Translations under genes and position numbers: made by a program | Source of the DNA: an uncultured Acetatifactor sp. | GTDB taxonomy: Bacteria > Bacillota > Clostridia > Lachnospirales > Lachnospiraceae | Direction: 5' to 3' | NCBI GenBank assembly: GCA_910584865.1 | Contig: CAJUCE010000026.1 | Span: 8,843 to 72,842 of the forward strand | DNA length: 64,000 bases | The notes under the pieces: generated by a model | The model's input: only the letters and a program-made list of their open reading frames with translations | The model's database searches: none | What the model was told of the DNA's origin: nothing | Shown here: positions 52,105 through 60,546 of the stretch, piece after piece | Position numbering within the stretch: the stretch's first letter is position 1 | Layout: every line of letters starts with the position of its first letter

Positions 52105-54231
52105 ATGTCGGCGATTTATAAAAGAGAACTGAAGTCGTACTTTCGTTCTTTCATCGGGCTGCTTTTTATTGCGGTTACTTTATTTTTTGTCAGTCTATAT
52201 TATACCGCCGTGAATTTGTTTCAGGGCTATCCTTATTTTTCTTACGCCCTTTCCAGCGTGGTCATTTTGTTCCTGATCAGCGTGCCTGTGCTGACCATGC
52301 GGAGTCTGGCTGAGGAAAAACGCAATAGGACAGATCAGATGATCCTGACGGCTCCCGTGTCCATAGGCGGGATCGTCATGGGAAAATACCTGGCACTGCT
52401 TACCGTATTCGCCATTCCCACTGGTTTTGTCGCCATTTACCCGCTGATCATGGGAAGTTTCGGCGATATTCCCACGTCGGAGGCATATCTGTCACTATTT
52501 GCCTTTTTCTTATACGGAATGATGGCAATTGCCATAGGCTTATTGGTCTCTTCCCTAACGGAGAGCCAGGTAATCGCGTCGGTACTGACTTTCATTATCC
52601 TGTTTCTGGCTTATATGATGGATTCCATCTGTGGGCTGATTTCTTCTACAGGGAACTGGCTTACGGCAATATTGCGGTGTCTGGATATGTATACGCCCTT
52701 TTCCAATCTATTGAACGGGACACTGGATGTAAAATCGGTATTTTATTTTATCTCCATGACGGCTCTGGCATTATTTCTCACAGTGCAGTCCATTCAGAAG
52801 CGACGTTACAGTATTTCCGTGAAAAGTTTCGCGATGGGCGCCTACAGTACCGGGATGATTGCCGTGGCAACGGGGATCGTTGTCATTGCAAATGTGGTGC
52901 TGGGAGAGCTGCCGGCCTCCTGGATTTCCGTGGATGTCACCGGCGAAAAGCTGTATTCTCTCACGGAGCAGACCAGGGAATATGTGAAAAATATGAATGA
53001 GGATGTGACCATTTATGTGATCGTGTCCGATGCAAATAAAGATATGGTGCTGGCTCAGACTCTGCAGCGGTATGATGATCTGTCGGAGCATATTACGGTG
53101 GAATATGTGGATCCCAATGTAAATCCCAGATTCCATACCCAGTACACCAGTGAAAACATCAGTTTGAACTCCCTGATCGTAGTCAGCGCAAAACGGAATG
53201 CAGTGGTAGATTACAATGATATCTACGAAACCAGTTATGATTACGATTCCTATACAGGAGGGTATTCTGCCAACACCACCGGGTACGACGGAGAGGGGCA
53301 GATTACCAGCGCCCTGGACAGGGTACTGACAGATGATGTACCGAAGTTGTACCTGACCCAGGGACATGGGGAAGCTGCTCTTGGTACTACTTTTACCAAT
53401 GCCCTGAAAAAGGAGAATACGGAATATGAGCGTATCAATCTGATGGACTATGATGGGGTTCCGGAGGATGCGGCCTGCCTGTTGATTCATGGCGCTACAG
53501 GGGATTTTTCCGCGGATGATATCCAGAAGGTAGTTCAATATCTGGAACGGGGAGGAAATGTGATTCTGGTGACGGGAATTTCCGAGACGCAGACGCCTAA
53601 TCTGGACAGTCTGTATGATTACATGGGATTACAGGTGGCTGACGGGCTTGTAGTAGAGAAGAATGAGGCAAACTATTACAGAAATCCCTATTACCTGCTG
53701 CCAACCCTGGGATACAGCAGTTATACAACAGGGCTTTCCGGACAATATTATGTGTTCGTTCCCTTTGCCCAGGGAATATTGATTGAAAATGAGGAGAGAG
53801 AAGACATTGCCTATACGAAATTCCTGACCACTTCCGATGATGCATTTGCAAAGGCGGATATCTCCAATCTGGAGAATTATGACAAGAGTGAAGGAGATAT
53901 TGACGGTCCTTTTGCCGTGGGTGTATCGGCGGTAAAGACATTGGAGGATGGAACGGAGGCCACCATGGTAATGTACGGCTGCGAGCAGATTTTCTCAGAT
54001 GAAGCGAATGTTATGGTCAGCGGCGCCAATCGGATTATGTTCACAAATACGGTGGGCACTTTTGCCAGACATGAGGTCAGTGTGTCTGTTCCGGCCAAGA
54101 GCTATGAGGTGTCCTACCTGATGATTCCCCAGTCCCGTGTCATATTGCTTGGGGTGCTTTTGACAGTCGTTATACCGTTAGGATGCCTGGCGGCGGGATT
54201 TGTGATCTGGTTTAGAAGGAGGAAGCTGTGA
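52105..54231 (+). CDS. ABC-2 permease fused to GldG-like auxiliary domain
   Basis: A 708-residue fusion. Residues 1-240 form an ABC-2 permease (SAIYKRELKSYFRSFIGLLF, RSLAEEKRNRTDQMILTAPV, six helices), like GldF. After a further helix (about 250-272) a large extracytoplasmic GldG/ABC_transp_aux region begins SWISVDVTGEKLYSLTEQTR and contains PKLYLTQGHGEAALG and VQYLERGGNVILVTG. A final helix lies near 685-703. In Bacteroidetes the separate GldF and GldG work with GldA in gliding; in clostridia the role is unknown. Its ATPase partner is truncated here, which probably disables the transporter unless another ATPase substitutes. Confidence 0.88.
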   Translation: MSAIYKRELKSYFRSFIGLLFIAVTLFFVSLYYTAVNLFQGYPYFSYALSSVVILFLISVPVLTMRSLAEEKRNRTDQMILTAPVSIGGIVMGKYLALLTVFAIPTGFVAIYPLIMGSFGDIPTSEAYLSLFAFFLYGMMAIAIGLLVSSLTESQVIASVLTFIILFLAYMMDSICGLISSTGNWLTAILRCLDMYTPFSNLLNGTLDVKSVFYFISMTALALFLTVQSIQKRRYSISVKSFAMGAYSTGMIAVATGIVVIANVVLGELPASWISVDVTGEKLYSLTEQTREYVKNMNEDVTIYVIVSDANKDMVLAQTLQRYDDLSEHITVEYVDPNVNPRFHTQYTSENISLNSLIVVSAKRNAVVDYNDIYETSYDYDSYTGGYSANTTGYDGEGQITSALDRVLTDDVPKLYLTQGHGEAALGTTFTNALKKENTEYERINLMDYDGVPEDAACLLIHGATGDFSADDIQKVVQYLERGGNVILVTGISETQTPNLDSLYDYMGLQVADGLVVEKNEANYYRNPYYLLPTLGYSSYTTGLSGQYYVFVPFAQGILIENEEREDIAYTKFLTTSDDAFAKADISNLENYDKSEGDIDGPFAVGVSAVKTLEDGTEATMVMYGCEQIFSDEANVMVSGANRIMFTNTVGTFARHEVSVSVPAKSYEVSYLMIPQSRVILLGVLLTVVIPLGCLAAGFVIWFRRRKL

Positions 54232-54845
54232 TGAAGAAGCAGAAGAGGCAATTGGTGATTCTGCTGGCGGTGCTGGTGATATTGGCCGGCGCCGTTCCGG
54301 GCGTGAGATATTTTATGGAGAAAAGAGAGGCGAAGGAAGCGCAGGAGGCAGCAGAGCAGAAAGGCGACGTGATTATAGATGCAGCCTATGAGGATGTGGT
54401 AAAATTTTCCTACGATTATGAGGGGGTAAATTATACTTTTGAAAAAGAAGAGGAGTCCTGGCGTATAGCGGAGGATCATACCCTCAATCTCAAGGAATAT
54501 TCGATAAAAAATATACTGTCCGGTGTAACGCCGCTCACTGCCCGGCAGAACATTGAAGATGTGACGGATCTGGGTCAGTATGGGCTGGACCAGCCGGAGC
54601 GGACCATAACTTTAGACACGGGCTCGGCCAGCTACATTCTGTATGTGGGGGATCACAATACCTTGACGGGGACCTATTATGTGAGCATGCCGTCAGAGGC
54701 GAGAGTGTATGTGGTAGAGCAGACTGTGATCACCCGGTTTAATCAGACCTATGAGGATGTGACCGAGGAAGCGGAGGAGGAGTCAGGCGAAGATACGGGA
54801 GAGGAGAGTGATGGCTCTTCCGCTGAGCCGGAAGCATCAGGTTAA
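54231..54845 (+). CDS. DUF4340 membrane-anchored protein
   Basis: A 204-residue protein with one N-terminal helix (LVILLAVLVILAGAVPGVRY) and a DUF4340-type outside domain (ITLDTGSASYILYVGDHNTL, then YYVSMPSEARVYVVEQTVI). It ends in an acidic tail. DUF4340 genes regularly follow GldF/GldG-like genes, as here, where the start ATG overlaps the preceding stop (TGATG) and shares its AAGGAGG. It is probably a periplasm-side or wall-side partner of the ABC-2 system. The usual family is longer, so the C-terminal repeat may be missing. Confidence 0.85.
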   Translation: MKKQKRQLVILLAVLVILAGAVPGVRYFMEKREAKEAQEAAEQKGDVIIDAAYEDVVKFSYDYEGVNYTFEKEEESWRIAEDHTLNLKEYSIKNILSGVTPLTARQNIEDVTDLGQYGLDQPERTITLDTGSASYILYVGDHNTLTGTYYVSMPSEARVYVVEQTVITRFNQTYEDVTEEAEEESGEDTGEESDGSSAEPEASG

Positions 54846-54952
54846 AGAAATACATTGACAATGCTTCCGCTATCGGTTACCATTTGATTAGTGGCAATGC
54901 AGACCGAAGCGAGAGCTGAATTCCGGTGACCGGATTCGGCGCAAGGAGGCAT

Positions 54953-55324
54953 ATGAAGCTCAATACATCAAAGATAACTGTCCCTGGCCTGTGGGATGTG
55001 ATACGGGCATATGAGGGAAAACAATTTCTGACCAAAAAAGGACTTCCGTTTACGTATACCATTAAAGGCGGGGAGTTATTTACGGACAGAAGAGAACGAT
55101 CCATCACCAGAAGCACCTTTGAAAAGGCATACGAAAAGCTGATTCAGGATCAGACAGGGAACAATGCGCCGAAAAAAATCGTAGGGCCCAAGACACTGAA
55201 TGTATACGGCGCTCCTTATGTATGGGCGGTATTTATGGGAATCGGATTAATCGAGGAAGCGCTTTATATTCAGGAAAAAATAGACATTTCTGTCCCGGAA
55301 CCGGAAGACGGAAACAGCATATAA
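54953..55324 (+). CDS. Conserved hypothetical protein (123 residues)
   Basis: A soluble, basic protein starting at ATG 54953 behind AAGGAGG. Recognisable stretches are ITVPGLWDVIRAYEGKQFLT, ITRSTFEKAYEKLI and GPKTLNVYGAPYVWAVFMGI. The central pattern suggests a small alpha/beta DNA- or RNA-binding fold, but I cannot name the family. It stands alone between the DUF4340 and Gfo/Idh genes. Confidence 0.6.
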   Translation: MKLNTSKITVPGLWDVIRAYEGKQFLTKKGLPFTYTIKGGELFTDRRERSITRSTFEKAYEKLIQDQTGNNAPKKIVGPKTLNVYGAPYVWAVFMGIGLIEEALYIQEKIDISVPEPEDGNSI

Positions 55325-55436
55325 GCGTTTTTTCGCTGATCATAGGGTTCATGGTCTGGAGCCGGCAGAGGCCTGCACAAAGGTGCAGGTCTTAGCATAG
55401 TGCAGATACGGAATAGGAGACAAGGAGGGAAGCATT

Positions 55437-56396
55437 ATGTTGAAAGTAGGAATGGTAGGAATCGGCGGAATCAGCGGGGCGCATATTCCTGCATGGGAAG
55501 CCATGGAGGAGACGACTCTGGAAGCGCTTTGCGATATTCGTCCCGAACGTTTGGAGCCATATCCGGACAAACGCCTGTATACGGATTTTGAGGAAATGTT
55601 GGACGCGGAACAGTTGGATATACTTGATATCTGTCTGCCTACATATCTCCATGCGGATTATGCCATCCGTGCTATGGAGCGGGGAATACATGTGATCTGC
55701 GAAAAGCCCGTTTCCCTGAAGGAAGAGGATGTGGAACGGGTGTATGAGGCTGCCGGCAGAAATCATGTGAGCTTCATGGTGGCACATGTGCTGCGCTTCT
55801 GGCCGGAATATGAGTTGCTGAAGGAAATTTATGACACAGGAAAGTATGGAAAGCTGCTTTCCGGTTCCATGAGCCGTCTGGGCGGAATTCCCAAGTGGAG
55901 CTGGGATAACTGGATGGCAGATGAGAAACGCAGCGGCCTGGTGCCGTTTGATCTCCATATTCACGATCTGGACTTTTTGGTGTATGCTTTCGGGGCTCCG
56001 AAGAATACACAGATTCACCGTTCAAAGCGGCCGGATCAAGACTATTTGAGCGTAGTATATGAATTCTCGGATTTTTTTGTTACCACGGAGGCTTCCTGGT
56101 ATGCGGCGCCCTATCCTTTTACGGCTTCCTTCCGTTTCCAGTTCGAGAAGGCCATTCTCGCCTATGAAAAGGGACAGTGCATACTGTATGAGAAGGACGG
56201 AAACGTAACGGATCTCACAGCGGCGGCAGAAGGGGACACAGGTGGGATCAATCTGCCGAAGAGCGACGCATATGCCAATGAGATTCGTTATTTTACGGAT
56301 TGCGTTCTGGAGCATCGTTTTCCGGAGCGGATAAAGGCACAGGAGCTGAGTCAGGTTATTCGGATTTTGAATAATCTGCATCCGGCATATAAGTGA
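55437..56396 (+). CDS. Gfo/Idh/MocA-family oxidoreductase
   Basis: A 319-residue NAD(P)-dependent sugar or cyclitol oxidoreductase. The N-terminal Rossmann motif GMVGIGGISGAHIPAW and the EKPVS motif (HVICEKPVSLKEED, catalytic Lys) are clear; the C-terminal alpha/beta domain carries DLHIHDLDFLVYAFG with the conserved His. Substrate unknown. SD GGAGG precedes ATG 55437. It is monocistronic. Confidence 0.92.
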   Translation: MLKVGMVGIGGISGAHIPAWEAMEETTLEALCDIRPERLEPYPDKRLYTDFEEMLDAEQLDILDICLPTYLHADYAIRAMERGIHVICEKPVSLKEEDVERVYEAAGRNHVSFMVAHVLRFWPEYELLKEIYDTGKYGKLLSGSMSRLGGIPKWSWDNWMADEKRSGLVPFDLHIHDLDFLVYAFGAPKNTQIHRSKRPDQDYLSVVYEFSDFFVTTEASWYAAPYPFTASFRFQFEKAILAYEKGQCILYEKDGNVTDLTAAAEGDTGGINLPKSDAYANEIRYFTDCVLEHRFPERIKAQELSQVIRILNNLHPAYK

Positions 56397-56784
56397 TTTA
56401 TATCCTTTTCGTAGTCGTCATACTTCCGGAATACCTGACGGACCAGGGAATCTACCCAGACGGAATCATGCTTCTGCAGTTTTCAGCAGGACCAGATCTT
56501 CGAAACCAATTTGGTAAGCTTCAAGACGGGTGCTGGAATGCGCCTCATGGAAGCCGGGATACATGGTGGGGGCATCTCCTGCGGGGAGTATATAACATGC
56601 TGCCAGGCAAGTGTCAAGGATAGTTTTTGCCGCATTTGGACGAGTGCTGTGTCCTTCGAGGCCGGAAAACAGCCTGGAAAGCCGAGGATGAAAAGGTGCC
56701 GGAAAAATTTAGAAAAATTACAATAAACTATTGACAGCGAGGTCATTTCGGTGTAAAATATTCTATGTTGTGACAGAGCAGTGT
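56397..56784. other. Intergenic region before the tRNA genes
   Basis: I see no gene in these 388 bases. The tRNA promoter lies at 56731-56759. The rest has no clear hairpin or repeat. Confidence 0.4.
56731..56759 (+). promoter_or_regulatory. Promoter of the tRNA-Gly pair
   Basis: TTGACA (56731-56736), 17 bases, TAAAAT (56754-56759), 25 bases before the first tRNA. Confidence 0.8.
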
Positions 56785-56855
56785 GCAGGTGTGGTTCAAT
56801 GGTAGAACACCAGCCTTCCAAGCTGGATACGTGGGTTCGATTCCCATCACCTGCT
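56785..56855 (+). tRNA. tRNA-Gly (anticodon TCC)
   Basis: A complete 71-nt cloverleaf: acceptor GCAGGTG / CACCTGC, discriminator T, anticodon loop CTTCCAA on a CCAGC/GCTGG stem, and T loop GGTTCGATTCC. The 3' CCA is not encoded. Confidence 0.95.
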
Positions 56856-56879
56856 TTTGCAAAAAGAAATTTGTATTAT

Positions 56880-56952
56880 GCGATAGTGGCTCAGTTGGTA
56901 GAGCGCCACCTTGCCAAGGTGGAAACCGCGGGTTCGAGTCCCGTCTATCGCT
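56880..56952 (+). tRNA. tRNA-Gly (anticodon GCC)
   Basis: A 73-nt cloverleaf: acceptor GCGATAG / CTATCGC, anticodon loop TTGCCAA on a CCACC/GGTGG stem, T arm GGGTTCGAGTCCC. CCA is not encoded. It is the last chromosomal gene before the integrase and the likely integration target of the element. Confidence 0.95.
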
Positions 56953-56966
56953 CGTGTTAAAGCATG

Positions 56967-57003
56967 GCGGAAGCCCATAAAATGTGGGTTTCCGCTGTTT
57001 TTT
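56967..57003 (+). terminator. Terminator of the tRNA transcript
   Basis: Stem GCGGAAGCCCA / TGGGTTTCCGC (one wobble) with a 7-base loop and a T6 tail. Confidence 0.8.
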
Positions 57004-57030
57004 GTGTACATGTGTTCTGATTACATTTGA

Positions 57031-58341
57031 TTACACTTTATCCCGTGAAAGCGCACGCTCGATATTCTCATGTGTCCGGGCATCCGTTTCCCGGTTGTAG
57101 CAATAATTATGGAAAGTCGTGCGCTCGTCTTCATGCCCCACCAGCTCGCGGATTTTGTCGATGTTGATTTCACCGGAGTCTATCAGTGCGCTGATGTAGG
57201 TCTTGCGGATTTTGTGCATGGTCTTCACCGTGGCCATGGTATGGCTGCAATATTTCCTTATCCGGCAGTTGAGCGCTCCGGCATGGATGCGCTTTCCGTC
57301 CTTTCCCAGGAAGATGTATTCCGAATCCTGGAAGCCGTGTCCGGCGTTCCATTCCCGTATCATCTCCAGAATCTTCCTTGCATCCTGTACAAGGTCAACA
57401 TTCCGGTTTCCGGCCTCGGACTTCGTATGCTCCACAACACGGTATCCGGCGCTTTTCCATGTCCCGTCAGGGAGCTGCCGGTGCATCTTCTGCTCCATGC
57501 GCTGGATGTGGATGCAGCCGATTCTCTCTTCATCGATGTCAGACCATTTCAGGGCGACCATCTCCCCCAGCCGGGCCCCCAGCTGGAAACAGAGCGCAAT
57601 CCCCAGGCAGGCGGAATAATCGTTTTCGTAGAAGTCGTTCCATGCCTCTTTTTCAACTAGGGGCTGCTCGTCCGTCATGAACACCTGGCTTTCGTTGGGC
57701 TTCTTCCTGACGGTGCGGAACATTTTTGTCTGGACTTTTACAGCCGAAAACGGGTTCGCCGCAAGCATACCTTTGTCCACGGCCAACGCCAGGGCCTGGC
57801 GAATGATGACGGTAGCGTTATAATACTGCGTCTTCGTCAGGGAGTTGTCCCTGATAAGGGAGTGGGCCCATTCGTCCAGCGTCACCCTGTCCAGCTCCAC
57901 AAGGGGTATCTTCGTGATTTCCGTCCCCTGGTAGAAGCGTTTCCAGTCATCGTCTATCCGCCGTATATAGGATGTGGCATCCGTATGGAGCGACTTGTAG
58001 CGCAGCCATTCCGGATAGAAGCTGGCAAGGGTTTCTTTCCGCCGCCCATGGGCCTCTTCCTGTTCCTTATAGTAGCCGATGATTTCATGATGGATTTTCT
58101 CTTCCGAGCTTTTGGCGATTAGCCGCCTCCCTTTCTTCTTCGCTGCATCCGGCAGATAGGTGTACCAGCGTCCGTTGCTTTCACCTTGCCATATAGTACT
58201 GAATTCCTTGATGTGCTTCTGGATAATCTCTTTCCTGTCCATATCTTCCTTTACCTTATCCAGCACATTCCCTACATCATTAAGATTATACCCCTCTTGC
58301 AGTAATTGCAAGAGGAAGTTTTCGATTGTCGTCTTTTCCAT
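57031..58341 (-). CDS. Tyrosine-type integrase of the tRNA-Gly element
   Basis: A 436-residue site-specific recombinase that would insert the element at the tRNA and excise it with a helper. The catalytic residues are Arg257 (LGARLGEMVALKW), Lys307, His376 and Arg379 (MHKIRKTYIS), His403 (LVGHEDERTT) and Tyr413 (FHNYCYN). An N-terminal arm-binding part and a SAM-like core-binding domain (about residues 105-190) come first. It lies 78 bases from the tRNA and points toward it, the usual layout for tRNA-integrated elements. The start is ATG 58341. Confidence 0.93.
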   Translation of the reverse strand: MEKTTIENFLLQLLQEGYNLNDVGNVLDKVKEDMDRKEIIQKHIKEFSTIWQGESNGRWYTYLPDAAKKKGRRLIAKSSEEKIHHEIIGYYKEQEEAHGRRKETLASFYPEWLRYKSLHTDATSYIRRIDDDWKRFYQGTEITKIPLVELDRVTLDEWAHSLIRDNSLTKTQYYNATVIIRQALALAVDKGMLAANPFSAVKVQTKMFRTVRKKPNESQVFMTDEQPLVEKEAWNDFYENDYSACLGIALCFQLGARLGEMVALKWSDIDEERIGCIHIQRMEQKMHRQLPDGTWKSAGYRVVEHTKSEAGNRNVDLVQDARKILEMIREWNAGHGFQDSEYIFLGKDGKRIHAGALNCRIRKYCSHTMATVKTMHKIRKTYISALIDSGEINIDKIRELVGHEDERTTFHNYCYNRETDARTHENIERALSRDKV

Positions 58342-58374
58342 TGCCCTTTGTCATGCAATGGGACTGTATCTAAG

Positions 58375-58418
58375 TTTTAGGATTTAGGTTTCTAGGGTTT
58401 AGGTTTTTAGGTTTTAAG
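58375..58418. repeat. TTTAGG short repeats at 7-8 base spacing
   Basis: TTTAGG or a one-base variant occurs at 58376, 58383, 58391, 58398 and 58406, followed by TTTTAAG. It sits immediately upstream of the integrase start (minus strand). Likely roles are arm-type sites for the integrase or an operator. Confidence 0.6.
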
Positions 58419-58449
58419 TATTTGCGTCCCGTAATGCGCATCTCCTTTC

Positions 58450-58953
58450 TTAAGAGTTCGTAGAGGCAGAAGCGTCATTTTCCGCCATTTCATGCAGCAA
58501 ATCGTCTATTTCCTTATGGTCTGCCTCCGAATAGATGCCGTATCCGTCCAGCGGGCAGGGAGGCAGTGGTTTGTCGTTCCGCCAGTTCCACCTGTCAACT
58601 ACCAGCCTTTCGGGGAGGACGACAGTCCCGGCTCCCGCATCGAAATATTCCCCCGTCCTCTCATAGAGGCAGTCGTACCGGCACCGGCAACGGGGAAACA
58701 TGCCGCATTCTTTCCGGGCATCCGCACCGCATTGCAGCCCTGGGACATCCGGCTTCCATGGCATGTACACAAGGTTCCAGCAGCGCGCCAGGCTATCCCA
58801 CCAGTACAGCCTGGCCTGGGCTTTCATTGCGGTGGCGAGAGCGGCAACAGCGTCACGCTCCCGGAACACCACCGACACATAGTCTTCACTTTCCGCCAGG
58901 TGGTACATGTCCCCCTGCATGGGGTCTGTCAGTCGTCTTTCATCTTCTTTCAT
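58450..58953 (-). CDS. Hypothetical protein with cysteine cluster, element-borne
   Basis: A 167-residue acidic protein. A central cluster of cysteines (GLQCGADARKECGMFPRCRC, then YDC) may bind zinc. Aromatic-rich segments (ARLYWWDSLARCWNLVYMPW) surround it. The start ATG 58953 follows AAGGAG. It lies 19 bases after the rep stop and is probably cotranscribed. No family recognised. Confidence 0.6.
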   Translation of the reverse strand: MKEDERRLTDPMQGDMYHLAESEDYVSVVFRERDAVAALATAMKAQARLYWWDSLARCWNLVYMPWKPDVPGLQCGADARKECGMFPRCRCRYDCLYERTGEYFDAGAGTVVLPERLVVDRWNWRNDKPLPPCPLDGYGIYSEADHKEIDDLLHEMAENDASASTNS

Positions 58954-58972
58954 GATTTTTTCTCCTTTTTGG

Positions 58973-60364
58973 TCATTTTTTATCGTCATCCGGCTGGACA
59001 GCGCCTTGCAGGAGCGCACTGAAATCCAGTTCCGGGAACGTCTGCTCTTCCGGCTCCATCTGCTTTTCCGGTTCCGGCTTTTTCAGTCCCTTTTCCGCAT
59101 GGGGCGATTCCTCTGGAATGCCCATGGACTCTAAATCCGGTACCAGAAAAGACATCTTCTCTGATACATGCTTCCATACGTCTTCCGGGTCAACTTTCCT
59201 CTTCGGGACATATTCTTCCAGGACAGTGTTACGGAACGTCACCGGGGAGGAATAGCGCATATATTTCTTATCCCACAGTGAAATGTTAATCTCATGCTGG
59301 TTCATCCGTATGTAAGTGCTGCACCGCCGTTTTAGCTGGGTAACAGGCTCTTTCTGCTCAGAGAACACATTCTCGTAAAACTTATCTATGTCCAGAACCG
59401 TGGTAAGAATTACAAGTTCGCAGTTAAGGTATTTATTTTTGTAGCGGCTCTTCACGGAACAGGCCAAATGTGGGTCTAGCATTTTCAGGAGGTCTGAAAG
59501 CCCTAACACACTGGGGCGGATATCGTCCACGATGATGCATGGCTCCTGGCCGTATCCGTCCATGATGTCGTTGGAGCCGGAGCTGACGAAGTAGGCAAGC
59601 CCCCGGGAGTCCGCCATCTTCCTGGCGAGCGTCGTCTTGCCGCAGCCGGAGGGGCCGGTTATGTAGACGCATTCCATGTGCCTGTCCTTTTGGATGGCGT
59701 GGAGGTAGTCGGAGCGCACCTTGAATGCCTGGTCAATCTGCCGGGAGCAATAGACCAGGAGTTTCTGGTCTATTTCCAGTGTCTTGTTATACTCCCGGAC
59801 TTCTCCTTTGAGTATCCGCTCCACCGCTTTCTCTATTGGAGATTTCTTTTTCTTCTTCCTTTTGGACGTGCCGTCTTCATCGTCTTCCTCTTCATCCTCG
59901 TCCTCCTGTTCAGCCAGGTATTCTTCAATGAATTCGTTGTAGTTAAAGCTTGCGGAAACATCCGCTATGGCATACTGGAACTTGTCAGGGGCATTGATGT
60001 GGGCCAGGTACAGACAGGCGGATTCCCAGCTTTTGCCCTTGCAGTTGATGAAATTCTCAGGAATTCCGAACCACTGGGCAATGTAGCCCAGCTTTTGGGG
60101 CTGGTTCTTTTTGAACTTCAGGAGCAGGTGGACATGGGGAGGCTTCAAGCCCCCTTTTTTATGTGTGTCCGTGTCCTCTTCATAGACATCCCGGTCATGG
60201 ATAATGTAGCAGAATTCAGCTATTGCGTTCTCTTTCTGCTGGATGACTTCTATGGCATTGTCCATGTCAAAAAGCGTGGTTCCGTCATCGGAGGCCAGGC
60301 GGGAGACGATTTCCACCCAGCGGACGGTCTTCATATTGATTTTCGGTTTATCTTCTTTATTCAT
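58973..60364 (-). CDS. rep: Rolling-circle Rep: HUH endonuclease fused to superfamily 3 helicase
   Basis: A 463-residue replication initiator. The N-terminal nickase domain has the metal-binding HUH motif in KPPHVHLLLKF (His77, His79) and a motif 3 candidate WESACLYLAHINAPDKFQY (Tyr119 or Tyr131), resembling Rep_2-type plasmid proteins. An acidic then basic linker (about residues 150-175) leads to a superfamily 3 helicase with Walker A GPSGCGKT (237-244), Walker B CIIVDDI (276-282) and motif C VILTT (318-322). This combination is that of CRESS-DNA virus Reps and bacterial pCRESS plasmids. It would nick the origin and unwind DNA for rolling-circle replication, or act as a relaxase. An SD (AAGGAG) and an origin-like hairpin cluster lie upstream. 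Confidence 0.88.
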   Translation of the reverse strand: MNKEDKPKINMKTVRWVEIVSRLASDDGTTLFDMDNAIEVIQQKENAIAEFCYIIHDRDVYEEDTDTHKKGGLKPPHVHLLLKFKKNQPQKLGYIAQWFGIPENFINCKGKSWESACLYLAHINAPDKFQYAIADVSASFNYNEFIEEYLAEQEDEDEEEDDEDGTSKRKKKKKSPIEKAVERILKGEVREYNKTLEIDQKLLVYCSRQIDQAFKVRSDYLHAIQKDRHMECVYITGPSGCGKTTLARKMADSRGLAYFVSSGSNDIMDGYGQEPCIIVDDIRPSVLGLSDLLKMLDPHLACSVKSRYKNKYLNCELVILTTVLDIDKFYENVFSEQKEPVTQLKRRCSTYIRMNQHEINISLWDKKYMRYSSPVTFRNTVLEEYVPKRKVDPEDVWKHVSEKMSFLVPDLESMGIPEESPHAEKGLKKPEPEKQMEPEEQTFPELDFSALLQGAVQPDDDKK

Positions 60365-60384
60365 GGAATTCTACTCCTTGATAA

Positions 60385-60540
60385 ATTTTTCTACATTTAC
60401 TACATTTTCTACCGGGTTCTGACAAGCCCGGAACCCGGTAGGGCTGCCGGAAAGCCAGGCTTTCCGGCGGTTTACTACAGTTCTACACTGAATCGGATTC
60501 CCTGCCCCCCGCACGCTTTGGAGCGTGCTGGGGGCAGGCT
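60385..60540. promoter_or_regulatory. Candidate rolling-circle origin (dso/oriT) upstream of rep
   Basis: Three hairpins lie in 130 bases: TACCGGGTT/AACCCGGTA (60410-60440), GCCGGAAAGCC/GGCTTTCCGGC with a one-base loop (60446-60468), and CCTGCCCCC-GCACGCT/AGCGTGC-GGGGGCAGG (60501-60538). Two pairs of CTACA repeats flank the first two hairpins (60391, 60400, 60475, 60483). No T tract follows the stems, so they are not terminators. Hairpins plus short direct repeats next to rep are the usual form of a double-strand origin. Confidence 0.55.
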
Positions 60541-60546
60541 GACGAA

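Noticed and set aside
55371..55395. Hairpin GGCCTGCAC/GTGCAGGTC as a terminator
   Set aside because: No T tract follows on either strand; it may be chance or a leader structure of the Gfo/Idh gene.
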